64,000 bases of DNA from NCBI GenBank assembly GCA_021822605.1, contig JAKAQL010000004.1, positions 22,171 through 86,170 of the forward strand, written 5' to 3'. The notes under the pieces were generated by a model that had not been told where the DNA came from, searched no databases, and saw only the letters and a list, made by a program, of their open reading frames with translations. Source of the DNA: Actinomycetes bacterium (GTDB taxonomy: Bacteria > Actinomycetota > Acidimicrobiia > Acidimicrobiales > Acidimicrobiaceae). Below are positions 45,837 through 55,264 of the stretch, one piece after another. The position numbers and the translations under genes were made by a program. Within the stretch, counting starts at the first letter, position 1; each line of letters begins with the position of its first letter.

Positions 45837-46011
45837 TGACGGAACCTCCTTTGCGTTGGGACGACAAAAGCGTCACTGTACCAACAGTAGCAGAGGGTGC
45901 TGTGCCGTGTTTGGGAAGGTAAAAACATCCTGGTATCGCGTCGCAAGCGCTGATGAGCAGCTAGGATTAGAAAAAAGCTCACTGGGCGTGGCCCATGGAG
46001 GTGTAGCTCGA

Positions 46012-46752
46012 GTGTTTGATGGTAATTTCAGGGCATCTGTTGATCGGCGGACGGCTCCAGTTGGTCGCTCGTTATCGCGCATGGGTATCAGCCCTGACCT
46101 TCTTACCGCGGTGGGTATTGTCTTCTCTATCGGGGCTGGTGTAGCGATTGGGCTACGTGATCTCTACTTGGGGTTTGGACTCCTGTTGCTCGGTGCGGTA
46201 CCCGATCTCCTTGATGGGCCGGTTGCCAAGGCAGCACAGACGTCCTCAAGTCGCGGTGCCTTCTTCGACTCCTTCGCTGATCGAGTGAGTGATCTTGCTG
46301 TGCTTGGTGGATTGAGCATCTACTTTCTCGGTGTTCATGATGAGCTGTTCGCAGTTCTTTCTTTCTTTGCTTATGGGTTCGCTTCCTTGATCTCCTACCA
46401 ACGGGCCAAGGCAGAATCGCTTGGTCTCAGCGGCAAGGGTGGGATCATGGAACGTGCTGAACGCGTCGTACTTCTGCTGCTTGCGCTCTTGGTCCATCCA
46501 TTGTTGCGCGTCACACTCCTAGTGCTCCTCTTGGGTTCGGTGGTGACGGTAGTTCAGCGTTTCACCTCGATTTGGCGGCAGGCCTCTCGTCGACCTGATC
46601 GTGTCGCCGCACTAGCACGTATCTCGAGCCTTCGGCGCGTGAATCGACGCCGCCGCATCCGGTCTCGCGCGAGCCTGCAGCGGTTCTTGTCAGGTGGTAG
46701 CGAACGGTCCAACTTCTCTCGACGAAGCTCCCCAGGTCGCAAGCGGGGTTGA
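46012..46752 (+). CDS. CDP-alcohol phosphatidyltransferase, probable phosphatidylinositol-phosphate synthase
   Basis: Integral-membrane enzyme joining CDP-diacylglycerol to inositol-1-phosphate, the entry to PIM synthesis. Signature DLLDGPVAKAAQ then GAFFDSFAD fits D-x2-DG-x2-A-R-x8-G-x3-D-x3-D except that Arg is Lys. Several hydrophobic spans follow. GTG 46012, 10 bp after GGAGG, matches family N-termini better than the frame start at 45856. About 246 aa. It precedes the PIM acyltransferase with overlap, as in mycobacteria. Confidence 0.85.
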   Translation: MFDGNFRASVDRRTAPVGRSLSRMGISPDLLTAVGIVFSIGAGVAIGLRDLYLGFGLLLLGAVPDLLDGPVAKAAQTSSSRGAFFDSFADRVSDLAVLGGLSIYFLGVHDELFAVLSFFAYGFASLISYQRAKAESLGLSGKGGIMERAERVVLLLLALLVHPLLRVTLLVLLLGSVVTVVQRFTSIWRQASRRPDRVAALARISSLRRVNRRRRIRSRASLQRFLSGGSERSNFSRRSSPGRKRG

Positions 46753-47648
46753 GTTCGCGAGCACGTCTTATTCGAGCGGCGGTCGCCGTTTTAGATCGAC
46801 TCCCGCCTACCTTGGATCCGTTCATATGGACCGTCGCCGGGGTGGCGAGTTACTGCACGAGTGGCCGACGGCGAGCGATCGTGAGGAGCAATCAGCGACT
46901 TGCGTTGAGTACCCGAAGTGGATCTAAGAACGTTGGTGGTTGGCGCCTGGAGTTGTCCACCTATCGTGCCTACTACTTCTACGCCCGTTACTGGGTCGAG
47001 GTGCTACGGGTGCAGTGCCTCTCACCCGAGGAGATTGTACTCGCAGTCGACCCGGTGCGAGCGGAGGAGTTCGTGGTACGACGTACGGCCTTGCAGCCCA
47101 CAATTGTCGTGCTTGCCCATGTTGGTAATTGGGAGTGGGGGGGTGCGTGGGCATCACTTGCTTGCAACGGTGTCACCGCAGTCGCCGAGACGCTTGAGGA
47201 CTCCGAGATGACCGAGTGGTTCCTTGCTGCACGGAGAAGGCTAGGGATGGAGGTCGTGCTGACCGGTGGTGACGTTGCCCGCACCCTTCTCAGGGCCCTT
47301 CGGGAGGGGAAATTGGTAGCACTTCTCGTGGATCGCGATGTCAGTGGGACGGGCGAGATCGTAGATTTCCTCGGAACACGTGTTCCACTTTCAAGTGGGC
47401 CTGGGGTCTTGAGCGTGATGAGCGGAGCACCCATCTATCCCGTCGGCACCTACCAGCGTCGCGGAAAACGACAGGAGGTGCGGTTCTACCCCCCGATCAT
47501 CCCCCCACAGGAGGGCTCCAGGGAAGACCGAGTCAAGGAGGTCATGCGTCAAGTGGCCAGGGCCTTAGAGGCAATCGTGACCGAGGAGCCGGGACAGTGG
47601 CATAACTTTCAGAGGTATGAAGCGGAGATCGACCAGGAGTCTCGTTGA
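46749..47648 (+). CDS. Phosphatidylinositol mannoside acyltransferase (LpxL/HtrB-like, PatA type)
   Basis: Membrane-associated acyltransferase that adds an acyl chain to PIM. The catalytic H-x4-E is in LAHVGNWEWGG, with LLVDRDVSGTG and a C-terminal basic region. 299 aa. TTG start overlapping the previous stop and ATGA-like overlap with PimA. The pgsA-patA-pimA order is the conserved actinobacterial PIM cluster, which supports the assignment. Confidence 0.88.
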   Translation: MSSRARLIRAAVAVLDRLPPTLDPFIWTVAGVASYCTSGRRRAIVRSNQRLALSTRSGSKNVGGWRLELSTYRAYYFYARYWVEVLRVQCLSPEEIVLAVDPVRAEEFVVRRTALQPTIVVLAHVGNWEWGGAWASLACNGVTAVAETLEDSEMTEWFLAARRRLGMEVVLTGGDVARTLLRALREGKLVALLVDRDVSGTGEIVDFLGTRVPLSSGPGVLSVMSGAPIYPVGTYQRRGKRQEVRFYPPIIPPQEGSREDRVKEVMRQVARALEAIVTEEPGQWHNFQRYEAEIDQESR

Positions 47649-48715
47649 GAATCGTCGAGATCTCACCATACGATCTCAGTGCAGTCGGTGGCGTGCAGGC
47701 GCAGGTAGTTGGTCTTGCGGGCGTCCTTCGATCTCTCGGAGCCGAGGTACAGGTCATCGCGCCGGGGATGACCGAAGGGGTCGACGCGTCGCTTGGGCGT
47801 GTATCGCGTTGGCGTGCCAACGGTTCTGTTGCGCCGGTTGCTCTTATCCCTCGCATGAGCCAGGTCGCCCCAATCCTTCGGTCTGCTGATATCATCCACC
47901 TTCACGAACCGCTCGCGCCAATGGGAGGCATAGCTATCCTTCGTTGGGTGCACGACCACGGTGCTTTGGACCGCCTTTGGGTGACCTTTCACCGCGATGG
48001 AGTCTCCAAGGGTTATCAGCAGTGGTCACGGTGGTGGTCATATCTACTACCACCGGATCATCAGGTCGCAGTATCTCCTTTCGCTGCCCATACTGCGCAG
48101 CTCGTCAGCGGCGTGTACCCACTCGAAATCCCCAATGGGGTCGCATTCGATGGTGGAGGGCATTGGCGCCACGATGAGGTCGCCATGGGCGATCGCCGAC
48201 AGCGTAGCATTTTGTTCGTGGGACGTCATGAGGAACGTAAGGGCCTGGAGGTCGCGCTTCAGTCGTTCGCGGCTCTTGATGCTGCGGTTGAGTTGATTGT
48301 CGTTGGCACCGGTCCGCTCACGGAAAGGTTGAAGACACGGTACCCAGATCATCGTATTCATTGGTTAGGCAGGGTTGACGAAGCCACATTGAACGGTCTC
48401 TATCGGAGTGTTGATGTTGTGGTGGCACCGTCTCTGGAGGGTGAGTCCTTTGGTGTGGTGCTGTTGGAGGCCATGGCGAACGGTGCTGCCCTTGTTGTGA
48501 GTGACATCCCGGCGTACCGTTGGTTGAGCGCCGATGGTTACGCGGCCGACCTCGTACCACCTGGAGACGCTGACGCACTCGCGATGGCGCTCACCACGCT
48601 ACTCGCCGACTCACTGCGCAGGAATGCTCTCCGGGCCAGGGGCTTCGAGCGCGTTCGCTCCTTCGCGTTTACCACCATTGCAGAACGGTACCTCACGCTT
48701 TTCTCTGGTTCCTGA
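47645..48715 (+). CDS. pimA: Phosphatidylinositol mannosyltransferase PimA
   Basis: GT4 glycosyltransferase transferring mannose from GDP-mannose to PI, the first mannosylation of PIMs. N-terminal IVEISPYDLSAVGGVQAQVV is the family start; EGESFGVVLLEAMA carries the E-x7-E donor-binding motif, and ILFVGRHEERKGL is a typical GT4 segment. 356 aa. TTG start overlaps the acyltransferase. A second GT4 (PimB) is found at 57511. Confidence 0.93.
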   Translation: MRIVEISPYDLSAVGGVQAQVVGLAGVLRSLGAEVQVIAPGMTEGVDASLGRVSRWRANGSVAPVALIPRMSQVAPILRSADIIHLHEPLAPMGGIAILRWVHDHGALDRLWVTFHRDGVSKGYQQWSRWWSYLLPPDHQVAVSPFAAHTAQLVSGVYPLEIPNGVAFDGGGHWRHDEVAMGDRRQRSILFVGRHEERKGLEVALQSFAALDAAVELIVVGTGPLTERLKTRYPDHRIHWLGRVDEATLNGLYRSVDVVVAPSLEGESFGVVLLEAMANGAALVVSDIPAYRWLSADGYAADLVPPGDADALAMALTTLLADSLRRNALRARGFERVRSFAFTTIAERYLTLFSGS

Positions 48716-48748
48716 ATTGGCTGGGGGTAGTGAGTGCACATGAGTGCG

Positions 48749-48785
48749 GCATTCCGTCGCAACGGCGACGGTGCTAGAGGAATGC
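48749..48785. repeat. Nested inverted repeat downstream of pimA
   Basis: GCATTCC (48749-48755) pairs with GGAATGC (48779-48785), and inside it GTCGC (48756-48760) pairs with GCGAC (48765-48769). It follows pimA and may mark transcript end, though no U-run is seen. Confidence 0.4.
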
Positions 48786-48845
48786 GAGCGGGATGTCGAC
48801 ACTCGCGAGCTGGTAGATTGGTAGCCGGGTGGGCCGTGCTAGCAC

Positions 48846-48894
48846 AACGGTGACGGCAAAGTGCGCCAATGACAGTGTCAGCAGAACGGTGACG
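48846..48894. promoter_or_regulatory. Palindrome flanked by direct repeats upstream of HtpX-like gene
   Basis: TGACAGTGTCA (48870-48880) is a perfect palindrome around a central base. AACGGTGACG occurs on both sides, at 48846-48855 and 48885-48894, and a related AACGGCGACGG sits at 48761. The cluster lies 20-70 bp upstream of the start at 48915, as expected for an operator. Regulator unknown. Confidence 0.5.
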
Positions 48895-48914
48895 ATTGAG
48901 ATCGTGAGGAAATA

Positions 48915-49724
48915 GTGGCAATGAGTTCAGATTCTGTGAGTATCTGGGGTTACGAGACACCCAATGTCCGCGTCGCACGGATGAAGCAGGTAATGGTAAG
49001 ACTCTTGGTAGCCTTTCTTGTCACCGGTGGCATCGCGGTGGTCGTATTGACACTTGCGCTCGGTCTCACTGGTGTCATCCCTGTCACGGTTGCAGTGGTC
49101 ATCGGCGTGATCATCGGCATCGTGATAACGGCGGTAGCGACAGTCATTGGTCCGCCACGACTCGGCCGACGATTGCCGTGGGTGGAACCAGAACCATCGG
49201 ATCGAAGGCGGATCGATACCCTCCTCTCCGGTTTGGGGTTCCAGCTCGGGATTCCTGAGAGCCGTGTCGCCGTGGTGGCGTATTCAATGGTGAACGGGGC
49301 GGTGCTCGAACTAGGTCACAAGGAACCGGTCGTCGTGATCACCACCGGTGCACTTCGCGAGTTGGAGACAATAGAGCTAGAGGCGTTGCTCGCTCGCCAA
49401 CTCGGTGAGCTCCGCCTCGGCTTGGTGGGACTGAACTCAGTCGTCGCCTATTGGGATCAGGTATTTCATCGTGCTGGTCGGCAGCTGAGCGATTGGCAAC
49501 GAGCCGAGGCGGTCCTGCTCGATCGACTAGGTGTTTCCGTCACTCGGTATCCGCCAGCGATGGCGGTAGTCCTCGAGAAGGCTCTTGCGAGCCGTTCTAT
49601 ATCCTCGACGACCTTGCCGGCATGGCTATGGCTCTGCCCAGTCGGTGTAGAGGACCTGGAACCGGACGTCGCGCTTCGCGAGCAGCTTCTTCTTGATGAG
49701 GTTTGGACGATAGGCGCCTCCTAG
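48915..49724 (+). CDS. HtpX-like (M48 peptidase fold) protein lacking catalytic residues
   Basis: A 269-aa membrane protein with two N-terminal helices ([19 protein letters not shown] and [20 protein letters not shown]) followed by a cytoplasmic domain. The order resembles HtpX: after [17 protein letters not shown], where HtpX has its HExxH, the sequence is [14 protein letters not shown], with no zinc-binding His pair. A pseudo-protease is the likeliest reading. GTG 48915 or ATG 48921. It sits between the PIM genes and pdxS. Confidence 0.6.
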   Translation: MAMSSDSVSIWGYETPNVRVARMKQVMVRLLVAFLVTGGIAVVVLTLALGLTGVIPVTVAVVIGVIIGIVITAVATVIGPPRLGRRLPWVEPEPSDRRRIDTLLSGLGFQLGIPESRVAVVAYSMVNGAVLELGHKEPVVVITTGALRELETIELEALLARQLGELRLGLVGLNSVVAYWDQVFHRAGRQLSDWQRAEAVLLDRLGVSVTRYPPAMAVVLEKALASRSISSTTLPAWLWLCPVGVEDLEPDVALREQLLLDEVWTIGAS

Positions 49725-49782
49725 CGGTTTTGTATTGGAACGTACTAGGCTGTGTACCAGGACGTTGATGAAGGAGGCGACA

Positions 49783-50673
49783 GTGGCTGCTGAGTTTAGC
49801 GAGGGTACTGCCAGGGTGAAGCGTGGGCTGGCAGAGATGCTGCGTGGTGGCGTGATCATGGATGTCGTCAACGTCGAACAGGCAAAAATTGCTGAGGATG
49901 CTGGCGCCGTTGCGGTGATGGCGCTTGAACGGGTTCCTGCTGACATCCGCCGTGATGGCGGTGTTGCTCGGATGAGTGACCCAGCGTTGATTCGTGAGAT
50001 TCAAGATGCGGTGACCATCCCGGTGATGGCAAAGGTGCGTATTGGCCATTTCGCAGAGGCACAGATGCTCGAGGCGATGGAGGTGGACTACATCGACGAG
50101 AGCGAGGTACTCACGCCTGCTGACGAGAGTTACCATGTCGATAAGTGGGCGTTCCAGGTCCCCTTCGTGTGTGGTGCTACCAACCTAGGTGAGGCGTTGC
50201 GACGCATCTCCGAGGGAGCCGCACTTATCAGGTCTAAGGGTGAGGCGGGTACCGGCAATGTGGTAGAGGCCGTTCGCCATTTGCGTTCCATCACGTCAGA
50301 TCTCCGTGCGATAGCGGCCGCCTCCGAACAGGAACTCTTCGGTTGGGCGAAAAAGCTTTCGGCACCCTATGACCTCGTCGCGGAGATCCATGCCAACGGT
50401 GGGCATCTTCCTGTGCCCTTGTTCTGCGCTGGTGGAATTGCTACTCCTGCTGACGCGAGTCTGGTTATGCAACTCGGGGCCGAGGCAAATTTTGTTGGAT
50501 CCGGTATCTTTAAGAGCGGCGACCCCGCAAAGAGGGCTCGAGCGATTGTCGAGGCGACTACGCACTACCAGGATCCAAAGGTATTGATTCGTGTCTCCGA
50601 AAATCTCGGGGAGGCTATGGTTGGTATCGAAATGGACGCCCTTGACCAGCATTTGGCTGAGCGGGGTTGGTAG
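49783..50673 (+). CDS. pdxS: Pyridoxal 5'-phosphate synthase, PdxS subunit
   Basis: TIM-barrel synthase making PLP from ribose 5-phosphate, glyceraldehyde 3-phosphate and ammonia. Conserved [25 protein letters not shown] (active-site Lys) and [10 protein letters not shown] (second Lys) are intact. GTG at 49783 after AAGGAGGCGACA gives 296 aa; the longer frame to 49735 is not needed. pdxT follows 15 bp later. Confidence 0.96.
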   Translation: MAAEFSEGTARVKRGLAEMLRGGVIMDVVNVEQAKIAEDAGAVAVMALERVPADIRRDGGVARMSDPALIREIQDAVTIPVMAKVRIGHFAEAQMLEAMEVDYIDESEVLTPADESYHVDKWAFQVPFVCGATNLGEALRRISEGAALIRSKGEAGTGNVVEAVRHLRSITSDLRAIAAASEQELFGWAKKLSAPYDLVAEIHANGGHLPVPLFCAGGIATPADASLVMQLGAEANFVGSGIFKSGDPAKRARAIVEATTHYQDPKVLIRVSENLGEAMVGIEMDALDQHLAERGW

Positions 50674-50688
50674 AAGGGTCGGCCGCTG

Positions 50689-51279
50689 ATGCGGATCGGA
50701 GTAATTGCCCTTCAGGGTGATTTCCGCGAACATCTCGAACTGCTCGCTTTGCTAGGTTGGCAGGGAGTAGCCGTCAAAGAGCCCAGTCATCTGGTTGGGT
50801 TGGACGGGCTGGTGTTTCCCGGGGGAGAGTCGACCACGCAGTGCATTCTGAGCGAGGCCAGTGGGCTGCGCCAACCACTCGCGACTGAGGTCCGTTCCGG
50901 CCTACCGGTGCTCGGGACCTGTGCGGGGTTGATTATGCTCGCCCGTACGATTATCGGGGGCCGCGCCGATCAGTGGAGTTATGAAGTCCTCGATGTGACG
51001 GTGATGCGGAATGGCTTTGGTCGCCAAGTTCGTTCCTTTGAGGCTGATATTGCGGTTCGTGGCTTAGAGACCCCGATGCGCGCAATCTTCATTCGTGCGC
51101 CTGTGATCACCCAGGTCGGTGAAAAGGTCGAAACGCTCGCTTCAGTACGCTATCAGTTCGTCGATGGAGCGAGCCGAGAGGTCCCTGTCGTTGTCGCGGG
51201 TGGATCGATCATAGCAACGTCATTCCATCCAGAGGTATCACGCGATCCACGGTTGCACGAGTTGGCCTTTACCCGTTAG
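50689..51279 (+). CDS. pdxT: Pyridoxal 5'-phosphate synthase glutaminase, PdxT
   Basis: Class I glutaminase supplying ammonia to PdxS. IGVIALQGDFREH, the nucleophile Cys in GTCAGLIML, and the His-Glu pair in TSFHPEVSRD form the triad. 196 aa. The PdxS-PdxT pair makes PLP independently of the DXP route. yebC follows after a 55-bp gap. Confidence 0.95.
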   Translation: MRIGVIALQGDFREHLELLALLGWQGVAVKEPSHLVGLDGLVFPGGESTTQCILSEASGLRQPLATEVRSGLPVLGTCAGLIMLARTIIGGRADQWSYEVLDVTVMRNGFGRQVRSFEADIAVRGLETPMRAIFIRAPVITQVGEKVETLASVRYQFVDGASREVPVVVAGGSIIATSFHPEVSRDPRLHELAFTR

Positions 51280-51334
51280 GTCAGCCGACATTTGGGTGGT
51301 AACGTGAGTACGTTGGAACGAAGAGAGGTAGTAG

Positions 51335-52084
51335 ATGTCGGGTCACTCGAAATGGGCGACGATCAAGCACAAGAAGGGTGCGCAGGATAAGGCACGTGGG
51401 AAACTCTTCGCCAAGCTGATCCGCCAGATAGAGGTTGCTGCTCGTGAGGGTGGCGGTGACCTGAGCGCGAATGCCAACCTACGTGGTATGGTGCAGAAGG
51501 CTCGTGACAACTCTGTCCCTGCCGCTACTATCGATAGAGCTATCAAGCGGGGTACAGGGGAACTCGAAGGGGTTCGCTATGAGGCGATCACCTACGAGGG
51601 CTATGGTCCTGGTGGGATTGCGGTCATGGTTGAGTGTCTCAGTGACAACCGTAACCGTACCGGTGCAGATGTACGCTCGGCGTTCTCCAAATCGGGTGGC
51701 TCTCTGGCAGAACCAGGTGCGGTCAATTGGCAGTTCTCCCGAAAGGCGGTGATCGTTGTCGACGGAGAGGCCCCTGAGGAGGATGTGATGTTGGCTGTTC
51801 TCGCTGGCGGTGGCGAGGATCTTGTCCGAGTAGAGGGCGATTGGCAGATCACTGCGCCTCCCACCGCGCTGGCCGAGCTTCGAACAGCGCTGGAGGAGGC
51901 AGGTTGTACGATTGGCTCGGCCGAGGTTGAGTTAGTACCGCAGTCGACGATAGCGGTCGATGACGTCAGTGAAGCCAAGAAAGTACTTCGGTTGATCGAC
52001 ACGCTTGAGGACCTCGATGATGTGCAGAATGTAATCGCAAATTTTGATATACCCGATGAGTTTTTTGAGGAGCTTGAAGACTAG
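51335..52084 (+). CDS. yebC: YebC/PmpR family transcriptional regulator or translation factor
   Basis: The N-terminal GHSKWATIKHKKGAQDKARG is the family signature; GPGGIAVMVECLSDNRNRT and SGGSLAEPGAVNWQF are conserved. Proteins of this family bind DNA or help ribosomes move through polyproline stretches in different species. 249 aa. Commonly adjacent to ruvC in bacteria, as it is here with one gene between. Confidence 0.95.
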   Translation: MSGHSKWATIKHKKGAQDKARGKLFAKLIRQIEVAAREGGGDLSANANLRGMVQKARDNSVPAATIDRAIKRGTGELEGVRYEAITYEGYGPGGIAVMVECLSDNRNRTGADVRSAFSKSGGSLAEPGAVNWQFSRKAVIVVDGEAPEEDVMLAVLAGGGEDLVRVEGDWQITAPPTALAELRTALEEAGCTIGSAEVELVPQSTIAVDDVSEAKKVLRLIDTLEDLDDVQNVIANFDIPDEFFEELED

Positions 52085-52543
52085 GTGTCCGAGTTACAGC
52101 TGGGTGATGTGGCTCCAGAGTTCAGCTTGGTCGGTACGGGTGATCGGTCATACGCGCTCGGGGAGTTCGTGGGTCGCCCAGTTGTGCTTGCCTTCTATCC
52201 GGATGATTTTTCGCCAGTTTGTACTACGCAACTGCGCGCCTATTCGGCAAGTATCGATGACTTCACTGAGCTTGGTGCCGTAATGCTTGGGATCTCTCCC
52301 CAGTCTCTGGATTCCCATGAGTCCTTCAAAGACAGACTTGGGATTCGCTTTCCGCTGCTGTCTGACCGTGAGCGGGTAGTGGCAAAGGCGTATGGGGTTC
52401 TGGGTCCGCTTGGTTTCTATCGTCGTTCTGTCTTTGTCCTCGATCGGGAGCTACGCATCGTCTACCGACACGTTTCGCGGGCGGGCCTTACCTTTCGTAG
52501 CTCAGACGAACTGTTACGGGCTGTTCATCAGGCCCTCGAATAG
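52085..52543 (+). CDS. Peroxiredoxin (AhpC/TSA, Bcp-like)
   Basis: Thiol peroxidase of 152 aa that reduces hydrogen peroxide or alkyl hydroperoxides. The peroxidatic Cys is in FYPDDFSPVCTTQLRAY. No second cysteine is present, so it acts as a 1-Cys type or uses an external thiol, possibly mycothiol. GTG start at the base after the yebC stop. Confidence 0.93.
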   Translation: MSELQLGDVAPEFSLVGTGDRSYALGEFVGRPVVLAFYPDDFSPVCTTQLRAYSASIDDFTELGAVMLGISPQSLDSHESFKDRLGIRFPLLSDRERVVAKAYGVLGPLGFYRRSVFVLDRELRIVYRHVSRAGLTFRSSDELLRAVHQALE

Positions 52544-52703
52544 GCGTTTGTCGGTGATTCCAGGCTCCAAGGTATCGGGTGGTCGATCATATGTATTAGT
52601 TTGGAGTGATGCAAGATGCGATCAGCGGACTGACGCTCTCGGGCATCTCTTCGGCGTTATCGTCGCCAGAGTCTGAGGGGGACGATTCGCAAGGGCGGCT
52701 GGG

Positions 52704-53186
52704 GTGACGGTGGTTCTTGGTATCGATCCAGGATTGAAGCGGGTTGGGTATTCGGTGCTTGAAGCGACACAGGCGGGAATTGGTCTTCGCTGCGCCGGCT
52801 TGATTACCACCGCACCAGAGGTTTCTCTTGGGGATCGACTCTCAGATATCTTCGGTTCCATTGATGAATTGATTCGCGAGTACCGACCGAGCCAAATGGT
52901 GCTTGAAAGGATCCTCTTTGCTAAAAATGTGACCTCCGCGCTGCTGGTAGCACAGGCAGTCGGGGTTATCAAGCTCGCTGGTGCACAGCATGGTCTCGAG
53001 GCGAGCGAGATCGGAGCGAATCAAGTGAAGCTCGCACTCTCCGGTGATGGTCACGCCTCGAAGGCTCAGATGAAGAAGATGGTGGTTTTGTTGTTGGGCC
53101 TGAAGCGAGCACCCGAGCCTGCAGATGTCTCCGATGCTATCGCTATCGCGTATGCCCATCTCTCTGGCAATTGGAGTCGCGGTTGA
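52704..53186 (+). CDS. ruvC: Crossover junction endodeoxyribonuclease RuvC
   Basis: Resolves Holliday junctions. GIDPGLKRVGYSVLE supplies the first catalytic Asp, LERILFAKNV the Glu and PADVSDAIAIAYAH the last acidic pair. 160 aa. GTG start. It overlaps ruvA by 4 bp in a ruvC-ruvA-ruvB operon. Confidence 0.96.
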   Translation: MTVVLGIDPGLKRVGYSVLEATQAGIGLRCAGLITTAPEVSLGDRLSDIFGSIDELIREYRPSQMVLERILFAKNVTSALLVAQAVGVIKLAGAQHGLEASEIGANQVKLALSGDGHASKAQMKKMVVLLLGLKRAPEPADVSDAIAIAYAHLSGNWSRG

Positions 53187-53746
53187 TTGGTTTCCTGGCT
53201 GGCAGAGTACAAGGGTTGGAACCACCCATGGCGATAGTGAGGGTTGGCGGTATCGGCTACGAGGTCGCACTCTCGTCGGCGCAGCTATCACGACTCGCTC
53301 TTGGCGCTGAGGTTGAACTGTCGATTCGAACGATTGTGAGAGCGGACGCTATTGTTCTCTACGGCTTTGCTGATGTGCTCGAGCGGTCACTCTTTGACGA
53401 GCTACTCAAAGTCCAAGGTGTTGGTCCGAGTGTCGCCCTTGGCATGCTTTCTACCCTCGGCGTGCAGGGATGCTACGAGGCGGTTGCGGGAGAGGATCTG
53501 GCACGTTTGAAAAGTGCACCTGGGGTAGGCGAGAAGACGGCACGGCGCATCGTTGTCGATTTGGGGGCTGCGGCCCGACGATCAGGGGTTCCCTTGACGG
53601 CGTTGGCAGCCCGCTCTGAGGTACGCGAAGCGTTGTTGAGTCTCGGTTTCCGTGCGAGTGAGTGTGAACCGATTCTCCTCCGGATCCCCGCCGAATTAGG
53701 CTTAGAGGACGCATTGAAGTGGGCGTTAAAGGAGCTGCGAAATTGA
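53183..53746 (+). CDS. ruvA: Holliday junction branch-migration protein RuvA
   Basis: Tetrameric junction-binding partner of RuvB. LIGFLAGRVQGL start, conserved VGGIGYEVAL OB-fold strand and helix-hairpin-helix motifs VQGVGPSVALGML and SAPGVGEKTARRIV. TTG at 53183 overlaps the ruvC stop and gives 187 aa; the frame to 53171 is an extension. The 3' end overlaps ruvB. Confidence 0.95.
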   Translation: MIGFLAGRVQGLEPPMAIVRVGGIGYEVALSSAQLSRLALGAEVELSIRTIVRADAIVLYGFADVLERSLFDELLKVQGVGPSVALGMLSTLGVQGCYEAVAGEDLARLKSAPGVGEKTARRIVVDLGAAARRSGVPLTALAARSEVREALLSLGFRASECEPILLRIPAELGLEDALKWALKELRN

Positions 53747-54789
53747 GTCCGCGACGGGAGGTGCTTGGGGACGACTTGCGTAGTGAGGTCAACGTCGAGA
53801 AGAATCTGATAGACACCTACGATGCCCATGTGGACTCTGCTCTGCGTCCCTCTCTCCTCGAGGAGTTCATCGGGCAGGGCGAACTCAAATCTCAGCTCAA
53901 GGTGGTTTTGCAAGCGGCAGCAGCGCGCGGCGAGCCACCTGACCACTTACTGTTTGCGGGTCCACCTGGCCTTGGGAAGACATCGTTGGCCTTCATTGTG
54001 GCCGAGGAACTCGGTCGAGGCATCAGGGTCACCTCGGGGCCAGCCCTTGGAAGGGTTGGTGATCTTGCGGCGTTGCTGTCGGATCTGAAAGCGGGGGATG
54101 TGCTTTTCATCGATGAGATCCATCGCCTACCACGCCCGGTGGAGGAACTTCTCTACATCGCCATGGAGGATTTTCGTCTCGATGTAGTCATCGGTAAGGG
54201 TCCTGGTGCACGAACGTTGCGTTTGGAGATCCCCAGGTTTACTCTCGTTGGGGCGACGACTCGGTCCGGGATGGTGTCGGGACCGTTGCGTGATCGCTTC
54301 GGGTATTCCTATCGACTCGATTATTATTCAGATGCTGAGTTGTGTCAGGTTGTATTGCGCTCCGCTCGTTTGATGCAGATGCAGCTCACGGCCAGCGCTG
54401 CCGATGAAATCGCATCGCGATCGCGGGGTACGCCGCGGCTGGCGAACCGACATCTGCGTCGAGTGCGCGACTATGCAGAGGTTGAGGGTAGTGCCCTGGT
54501 GACCCATGAGCTCGCCTCGGATGCTCTTGAGCTCTTTGGTGTCGACAAACTTGGGCTGGATAAGGTAGATCTTGAGATTCTTCGTGTTCTCTGTGAACGC
54601 TTTGAGGGTCGGCCTGTCGGCGTGAGTTCCATCGCTGTTAGCGTGCATGAGGACACCGGAACCCTTGAGGAGGTCTATGAGCCATTCCTTATCCAGAGGG
54701 GACTGTTGCTGCGTACACAGCGCGGAAGATTGGCGACAGAGCGCGCCTATCGCCACCTTGGATTAACGGTGCCAACTGAGCAACAGTGA
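53743..54789 (+). CDS. ruvB: Holliday junction branch-migration ATPase RuvB
   Basis: AAA+ motor for branch migration. LRPSLLEEFIGQGELKSQLK, Walker A GPPGLGKTSL, Walker B LFIDEIHRL and the sensor-type GATTRSGMVSGPLRDRFG are intact; the C-terminal winged-helix is present. TTG 53743 follows AAGGAGC; GTG at 53719 is an alternative. 348 aa from the TTG. Confidence 0.96.
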   Translation: MSPRREVLGDDLRSEVNVEKNLIDTYDAHVDSALRPSLLEEFIGQGELKSQLKVVLQAAAARGEPPDHLLFAGPPGLGKTSLAFIVAEELGRGIRVTSGPALGRVGDLAALLSDLKAGDVLFIDEIHRLPRPVEELLYIAMEDFRLDVVIGKGPGARTLRLEIPRFTLVGATTRSGMVSGPLRDRFGYSYRLDYYSDAELCQVVLRSARLMQMQLTASAADEIASRSRGTPRLANRHLRRVRDYAEVEGSALVTHELASDALELFGVDKLGLDKVDLEILRVLCERFEGRPVGVSSIAVSVHEDTGTLEEVYEPFLIQRGLLLRTQRGRLATERAYRHLGLTVPTEQQ

Positions 54790-55264
54790 CCTCTGTTGGA
54801 CCCGTTGTGTTCAGTATGTCGAGTGGTGTGCTCACTCAACCTGGGTTGGCCACAACAGTGAGGTCGGCGTGGCGAGCGCGGGATCATCGCCCACACCACG
54901 GAGTCGCACCGAGGTTCACCACGGTGGGAACAAGGCCAGGGAGTCGGGTGGGTTCTCTCCATGGCTCAGGCGCCGACGATAGGGTTCCAGCGTCGATGAG
55001 GTTGAGAGAAGGTCGGGGGTTTTCACCCACCGGGTGCGACCATGCGCCGTCCGATGGTCGCTCCTGTACGAGCCCCGTTCCCAACGGTTGACCAATGGCA
55101 GTGGAGGCGCTTTTTGACGGGCTTGCGTGGCTGGAATCAGCAAACGATTGCCGGTGTTTCTGATGGGTAGGCAGGGTGTACGTCGCGAGCTTTGTTGCCC
55201 ACCGGAATTCCTGATAGGGTCCTTGACTGGTAGCCTGGAGAAGAAGTTTGTATGAGGAGAAGGA
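54790..55264. other. Intergenic region after ruvB
   Basis: About 475 bp, no gene supported. It contains an inverted repeat, GCGACCAT at 55036-55043 and ATGGTCGC at 55054-55061 with a 10-nt loop, and CCACGGTGG-type short palindromes near 54915. The promoter of the following operon should lie in its last 100 bp. Confidence 0.4.
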
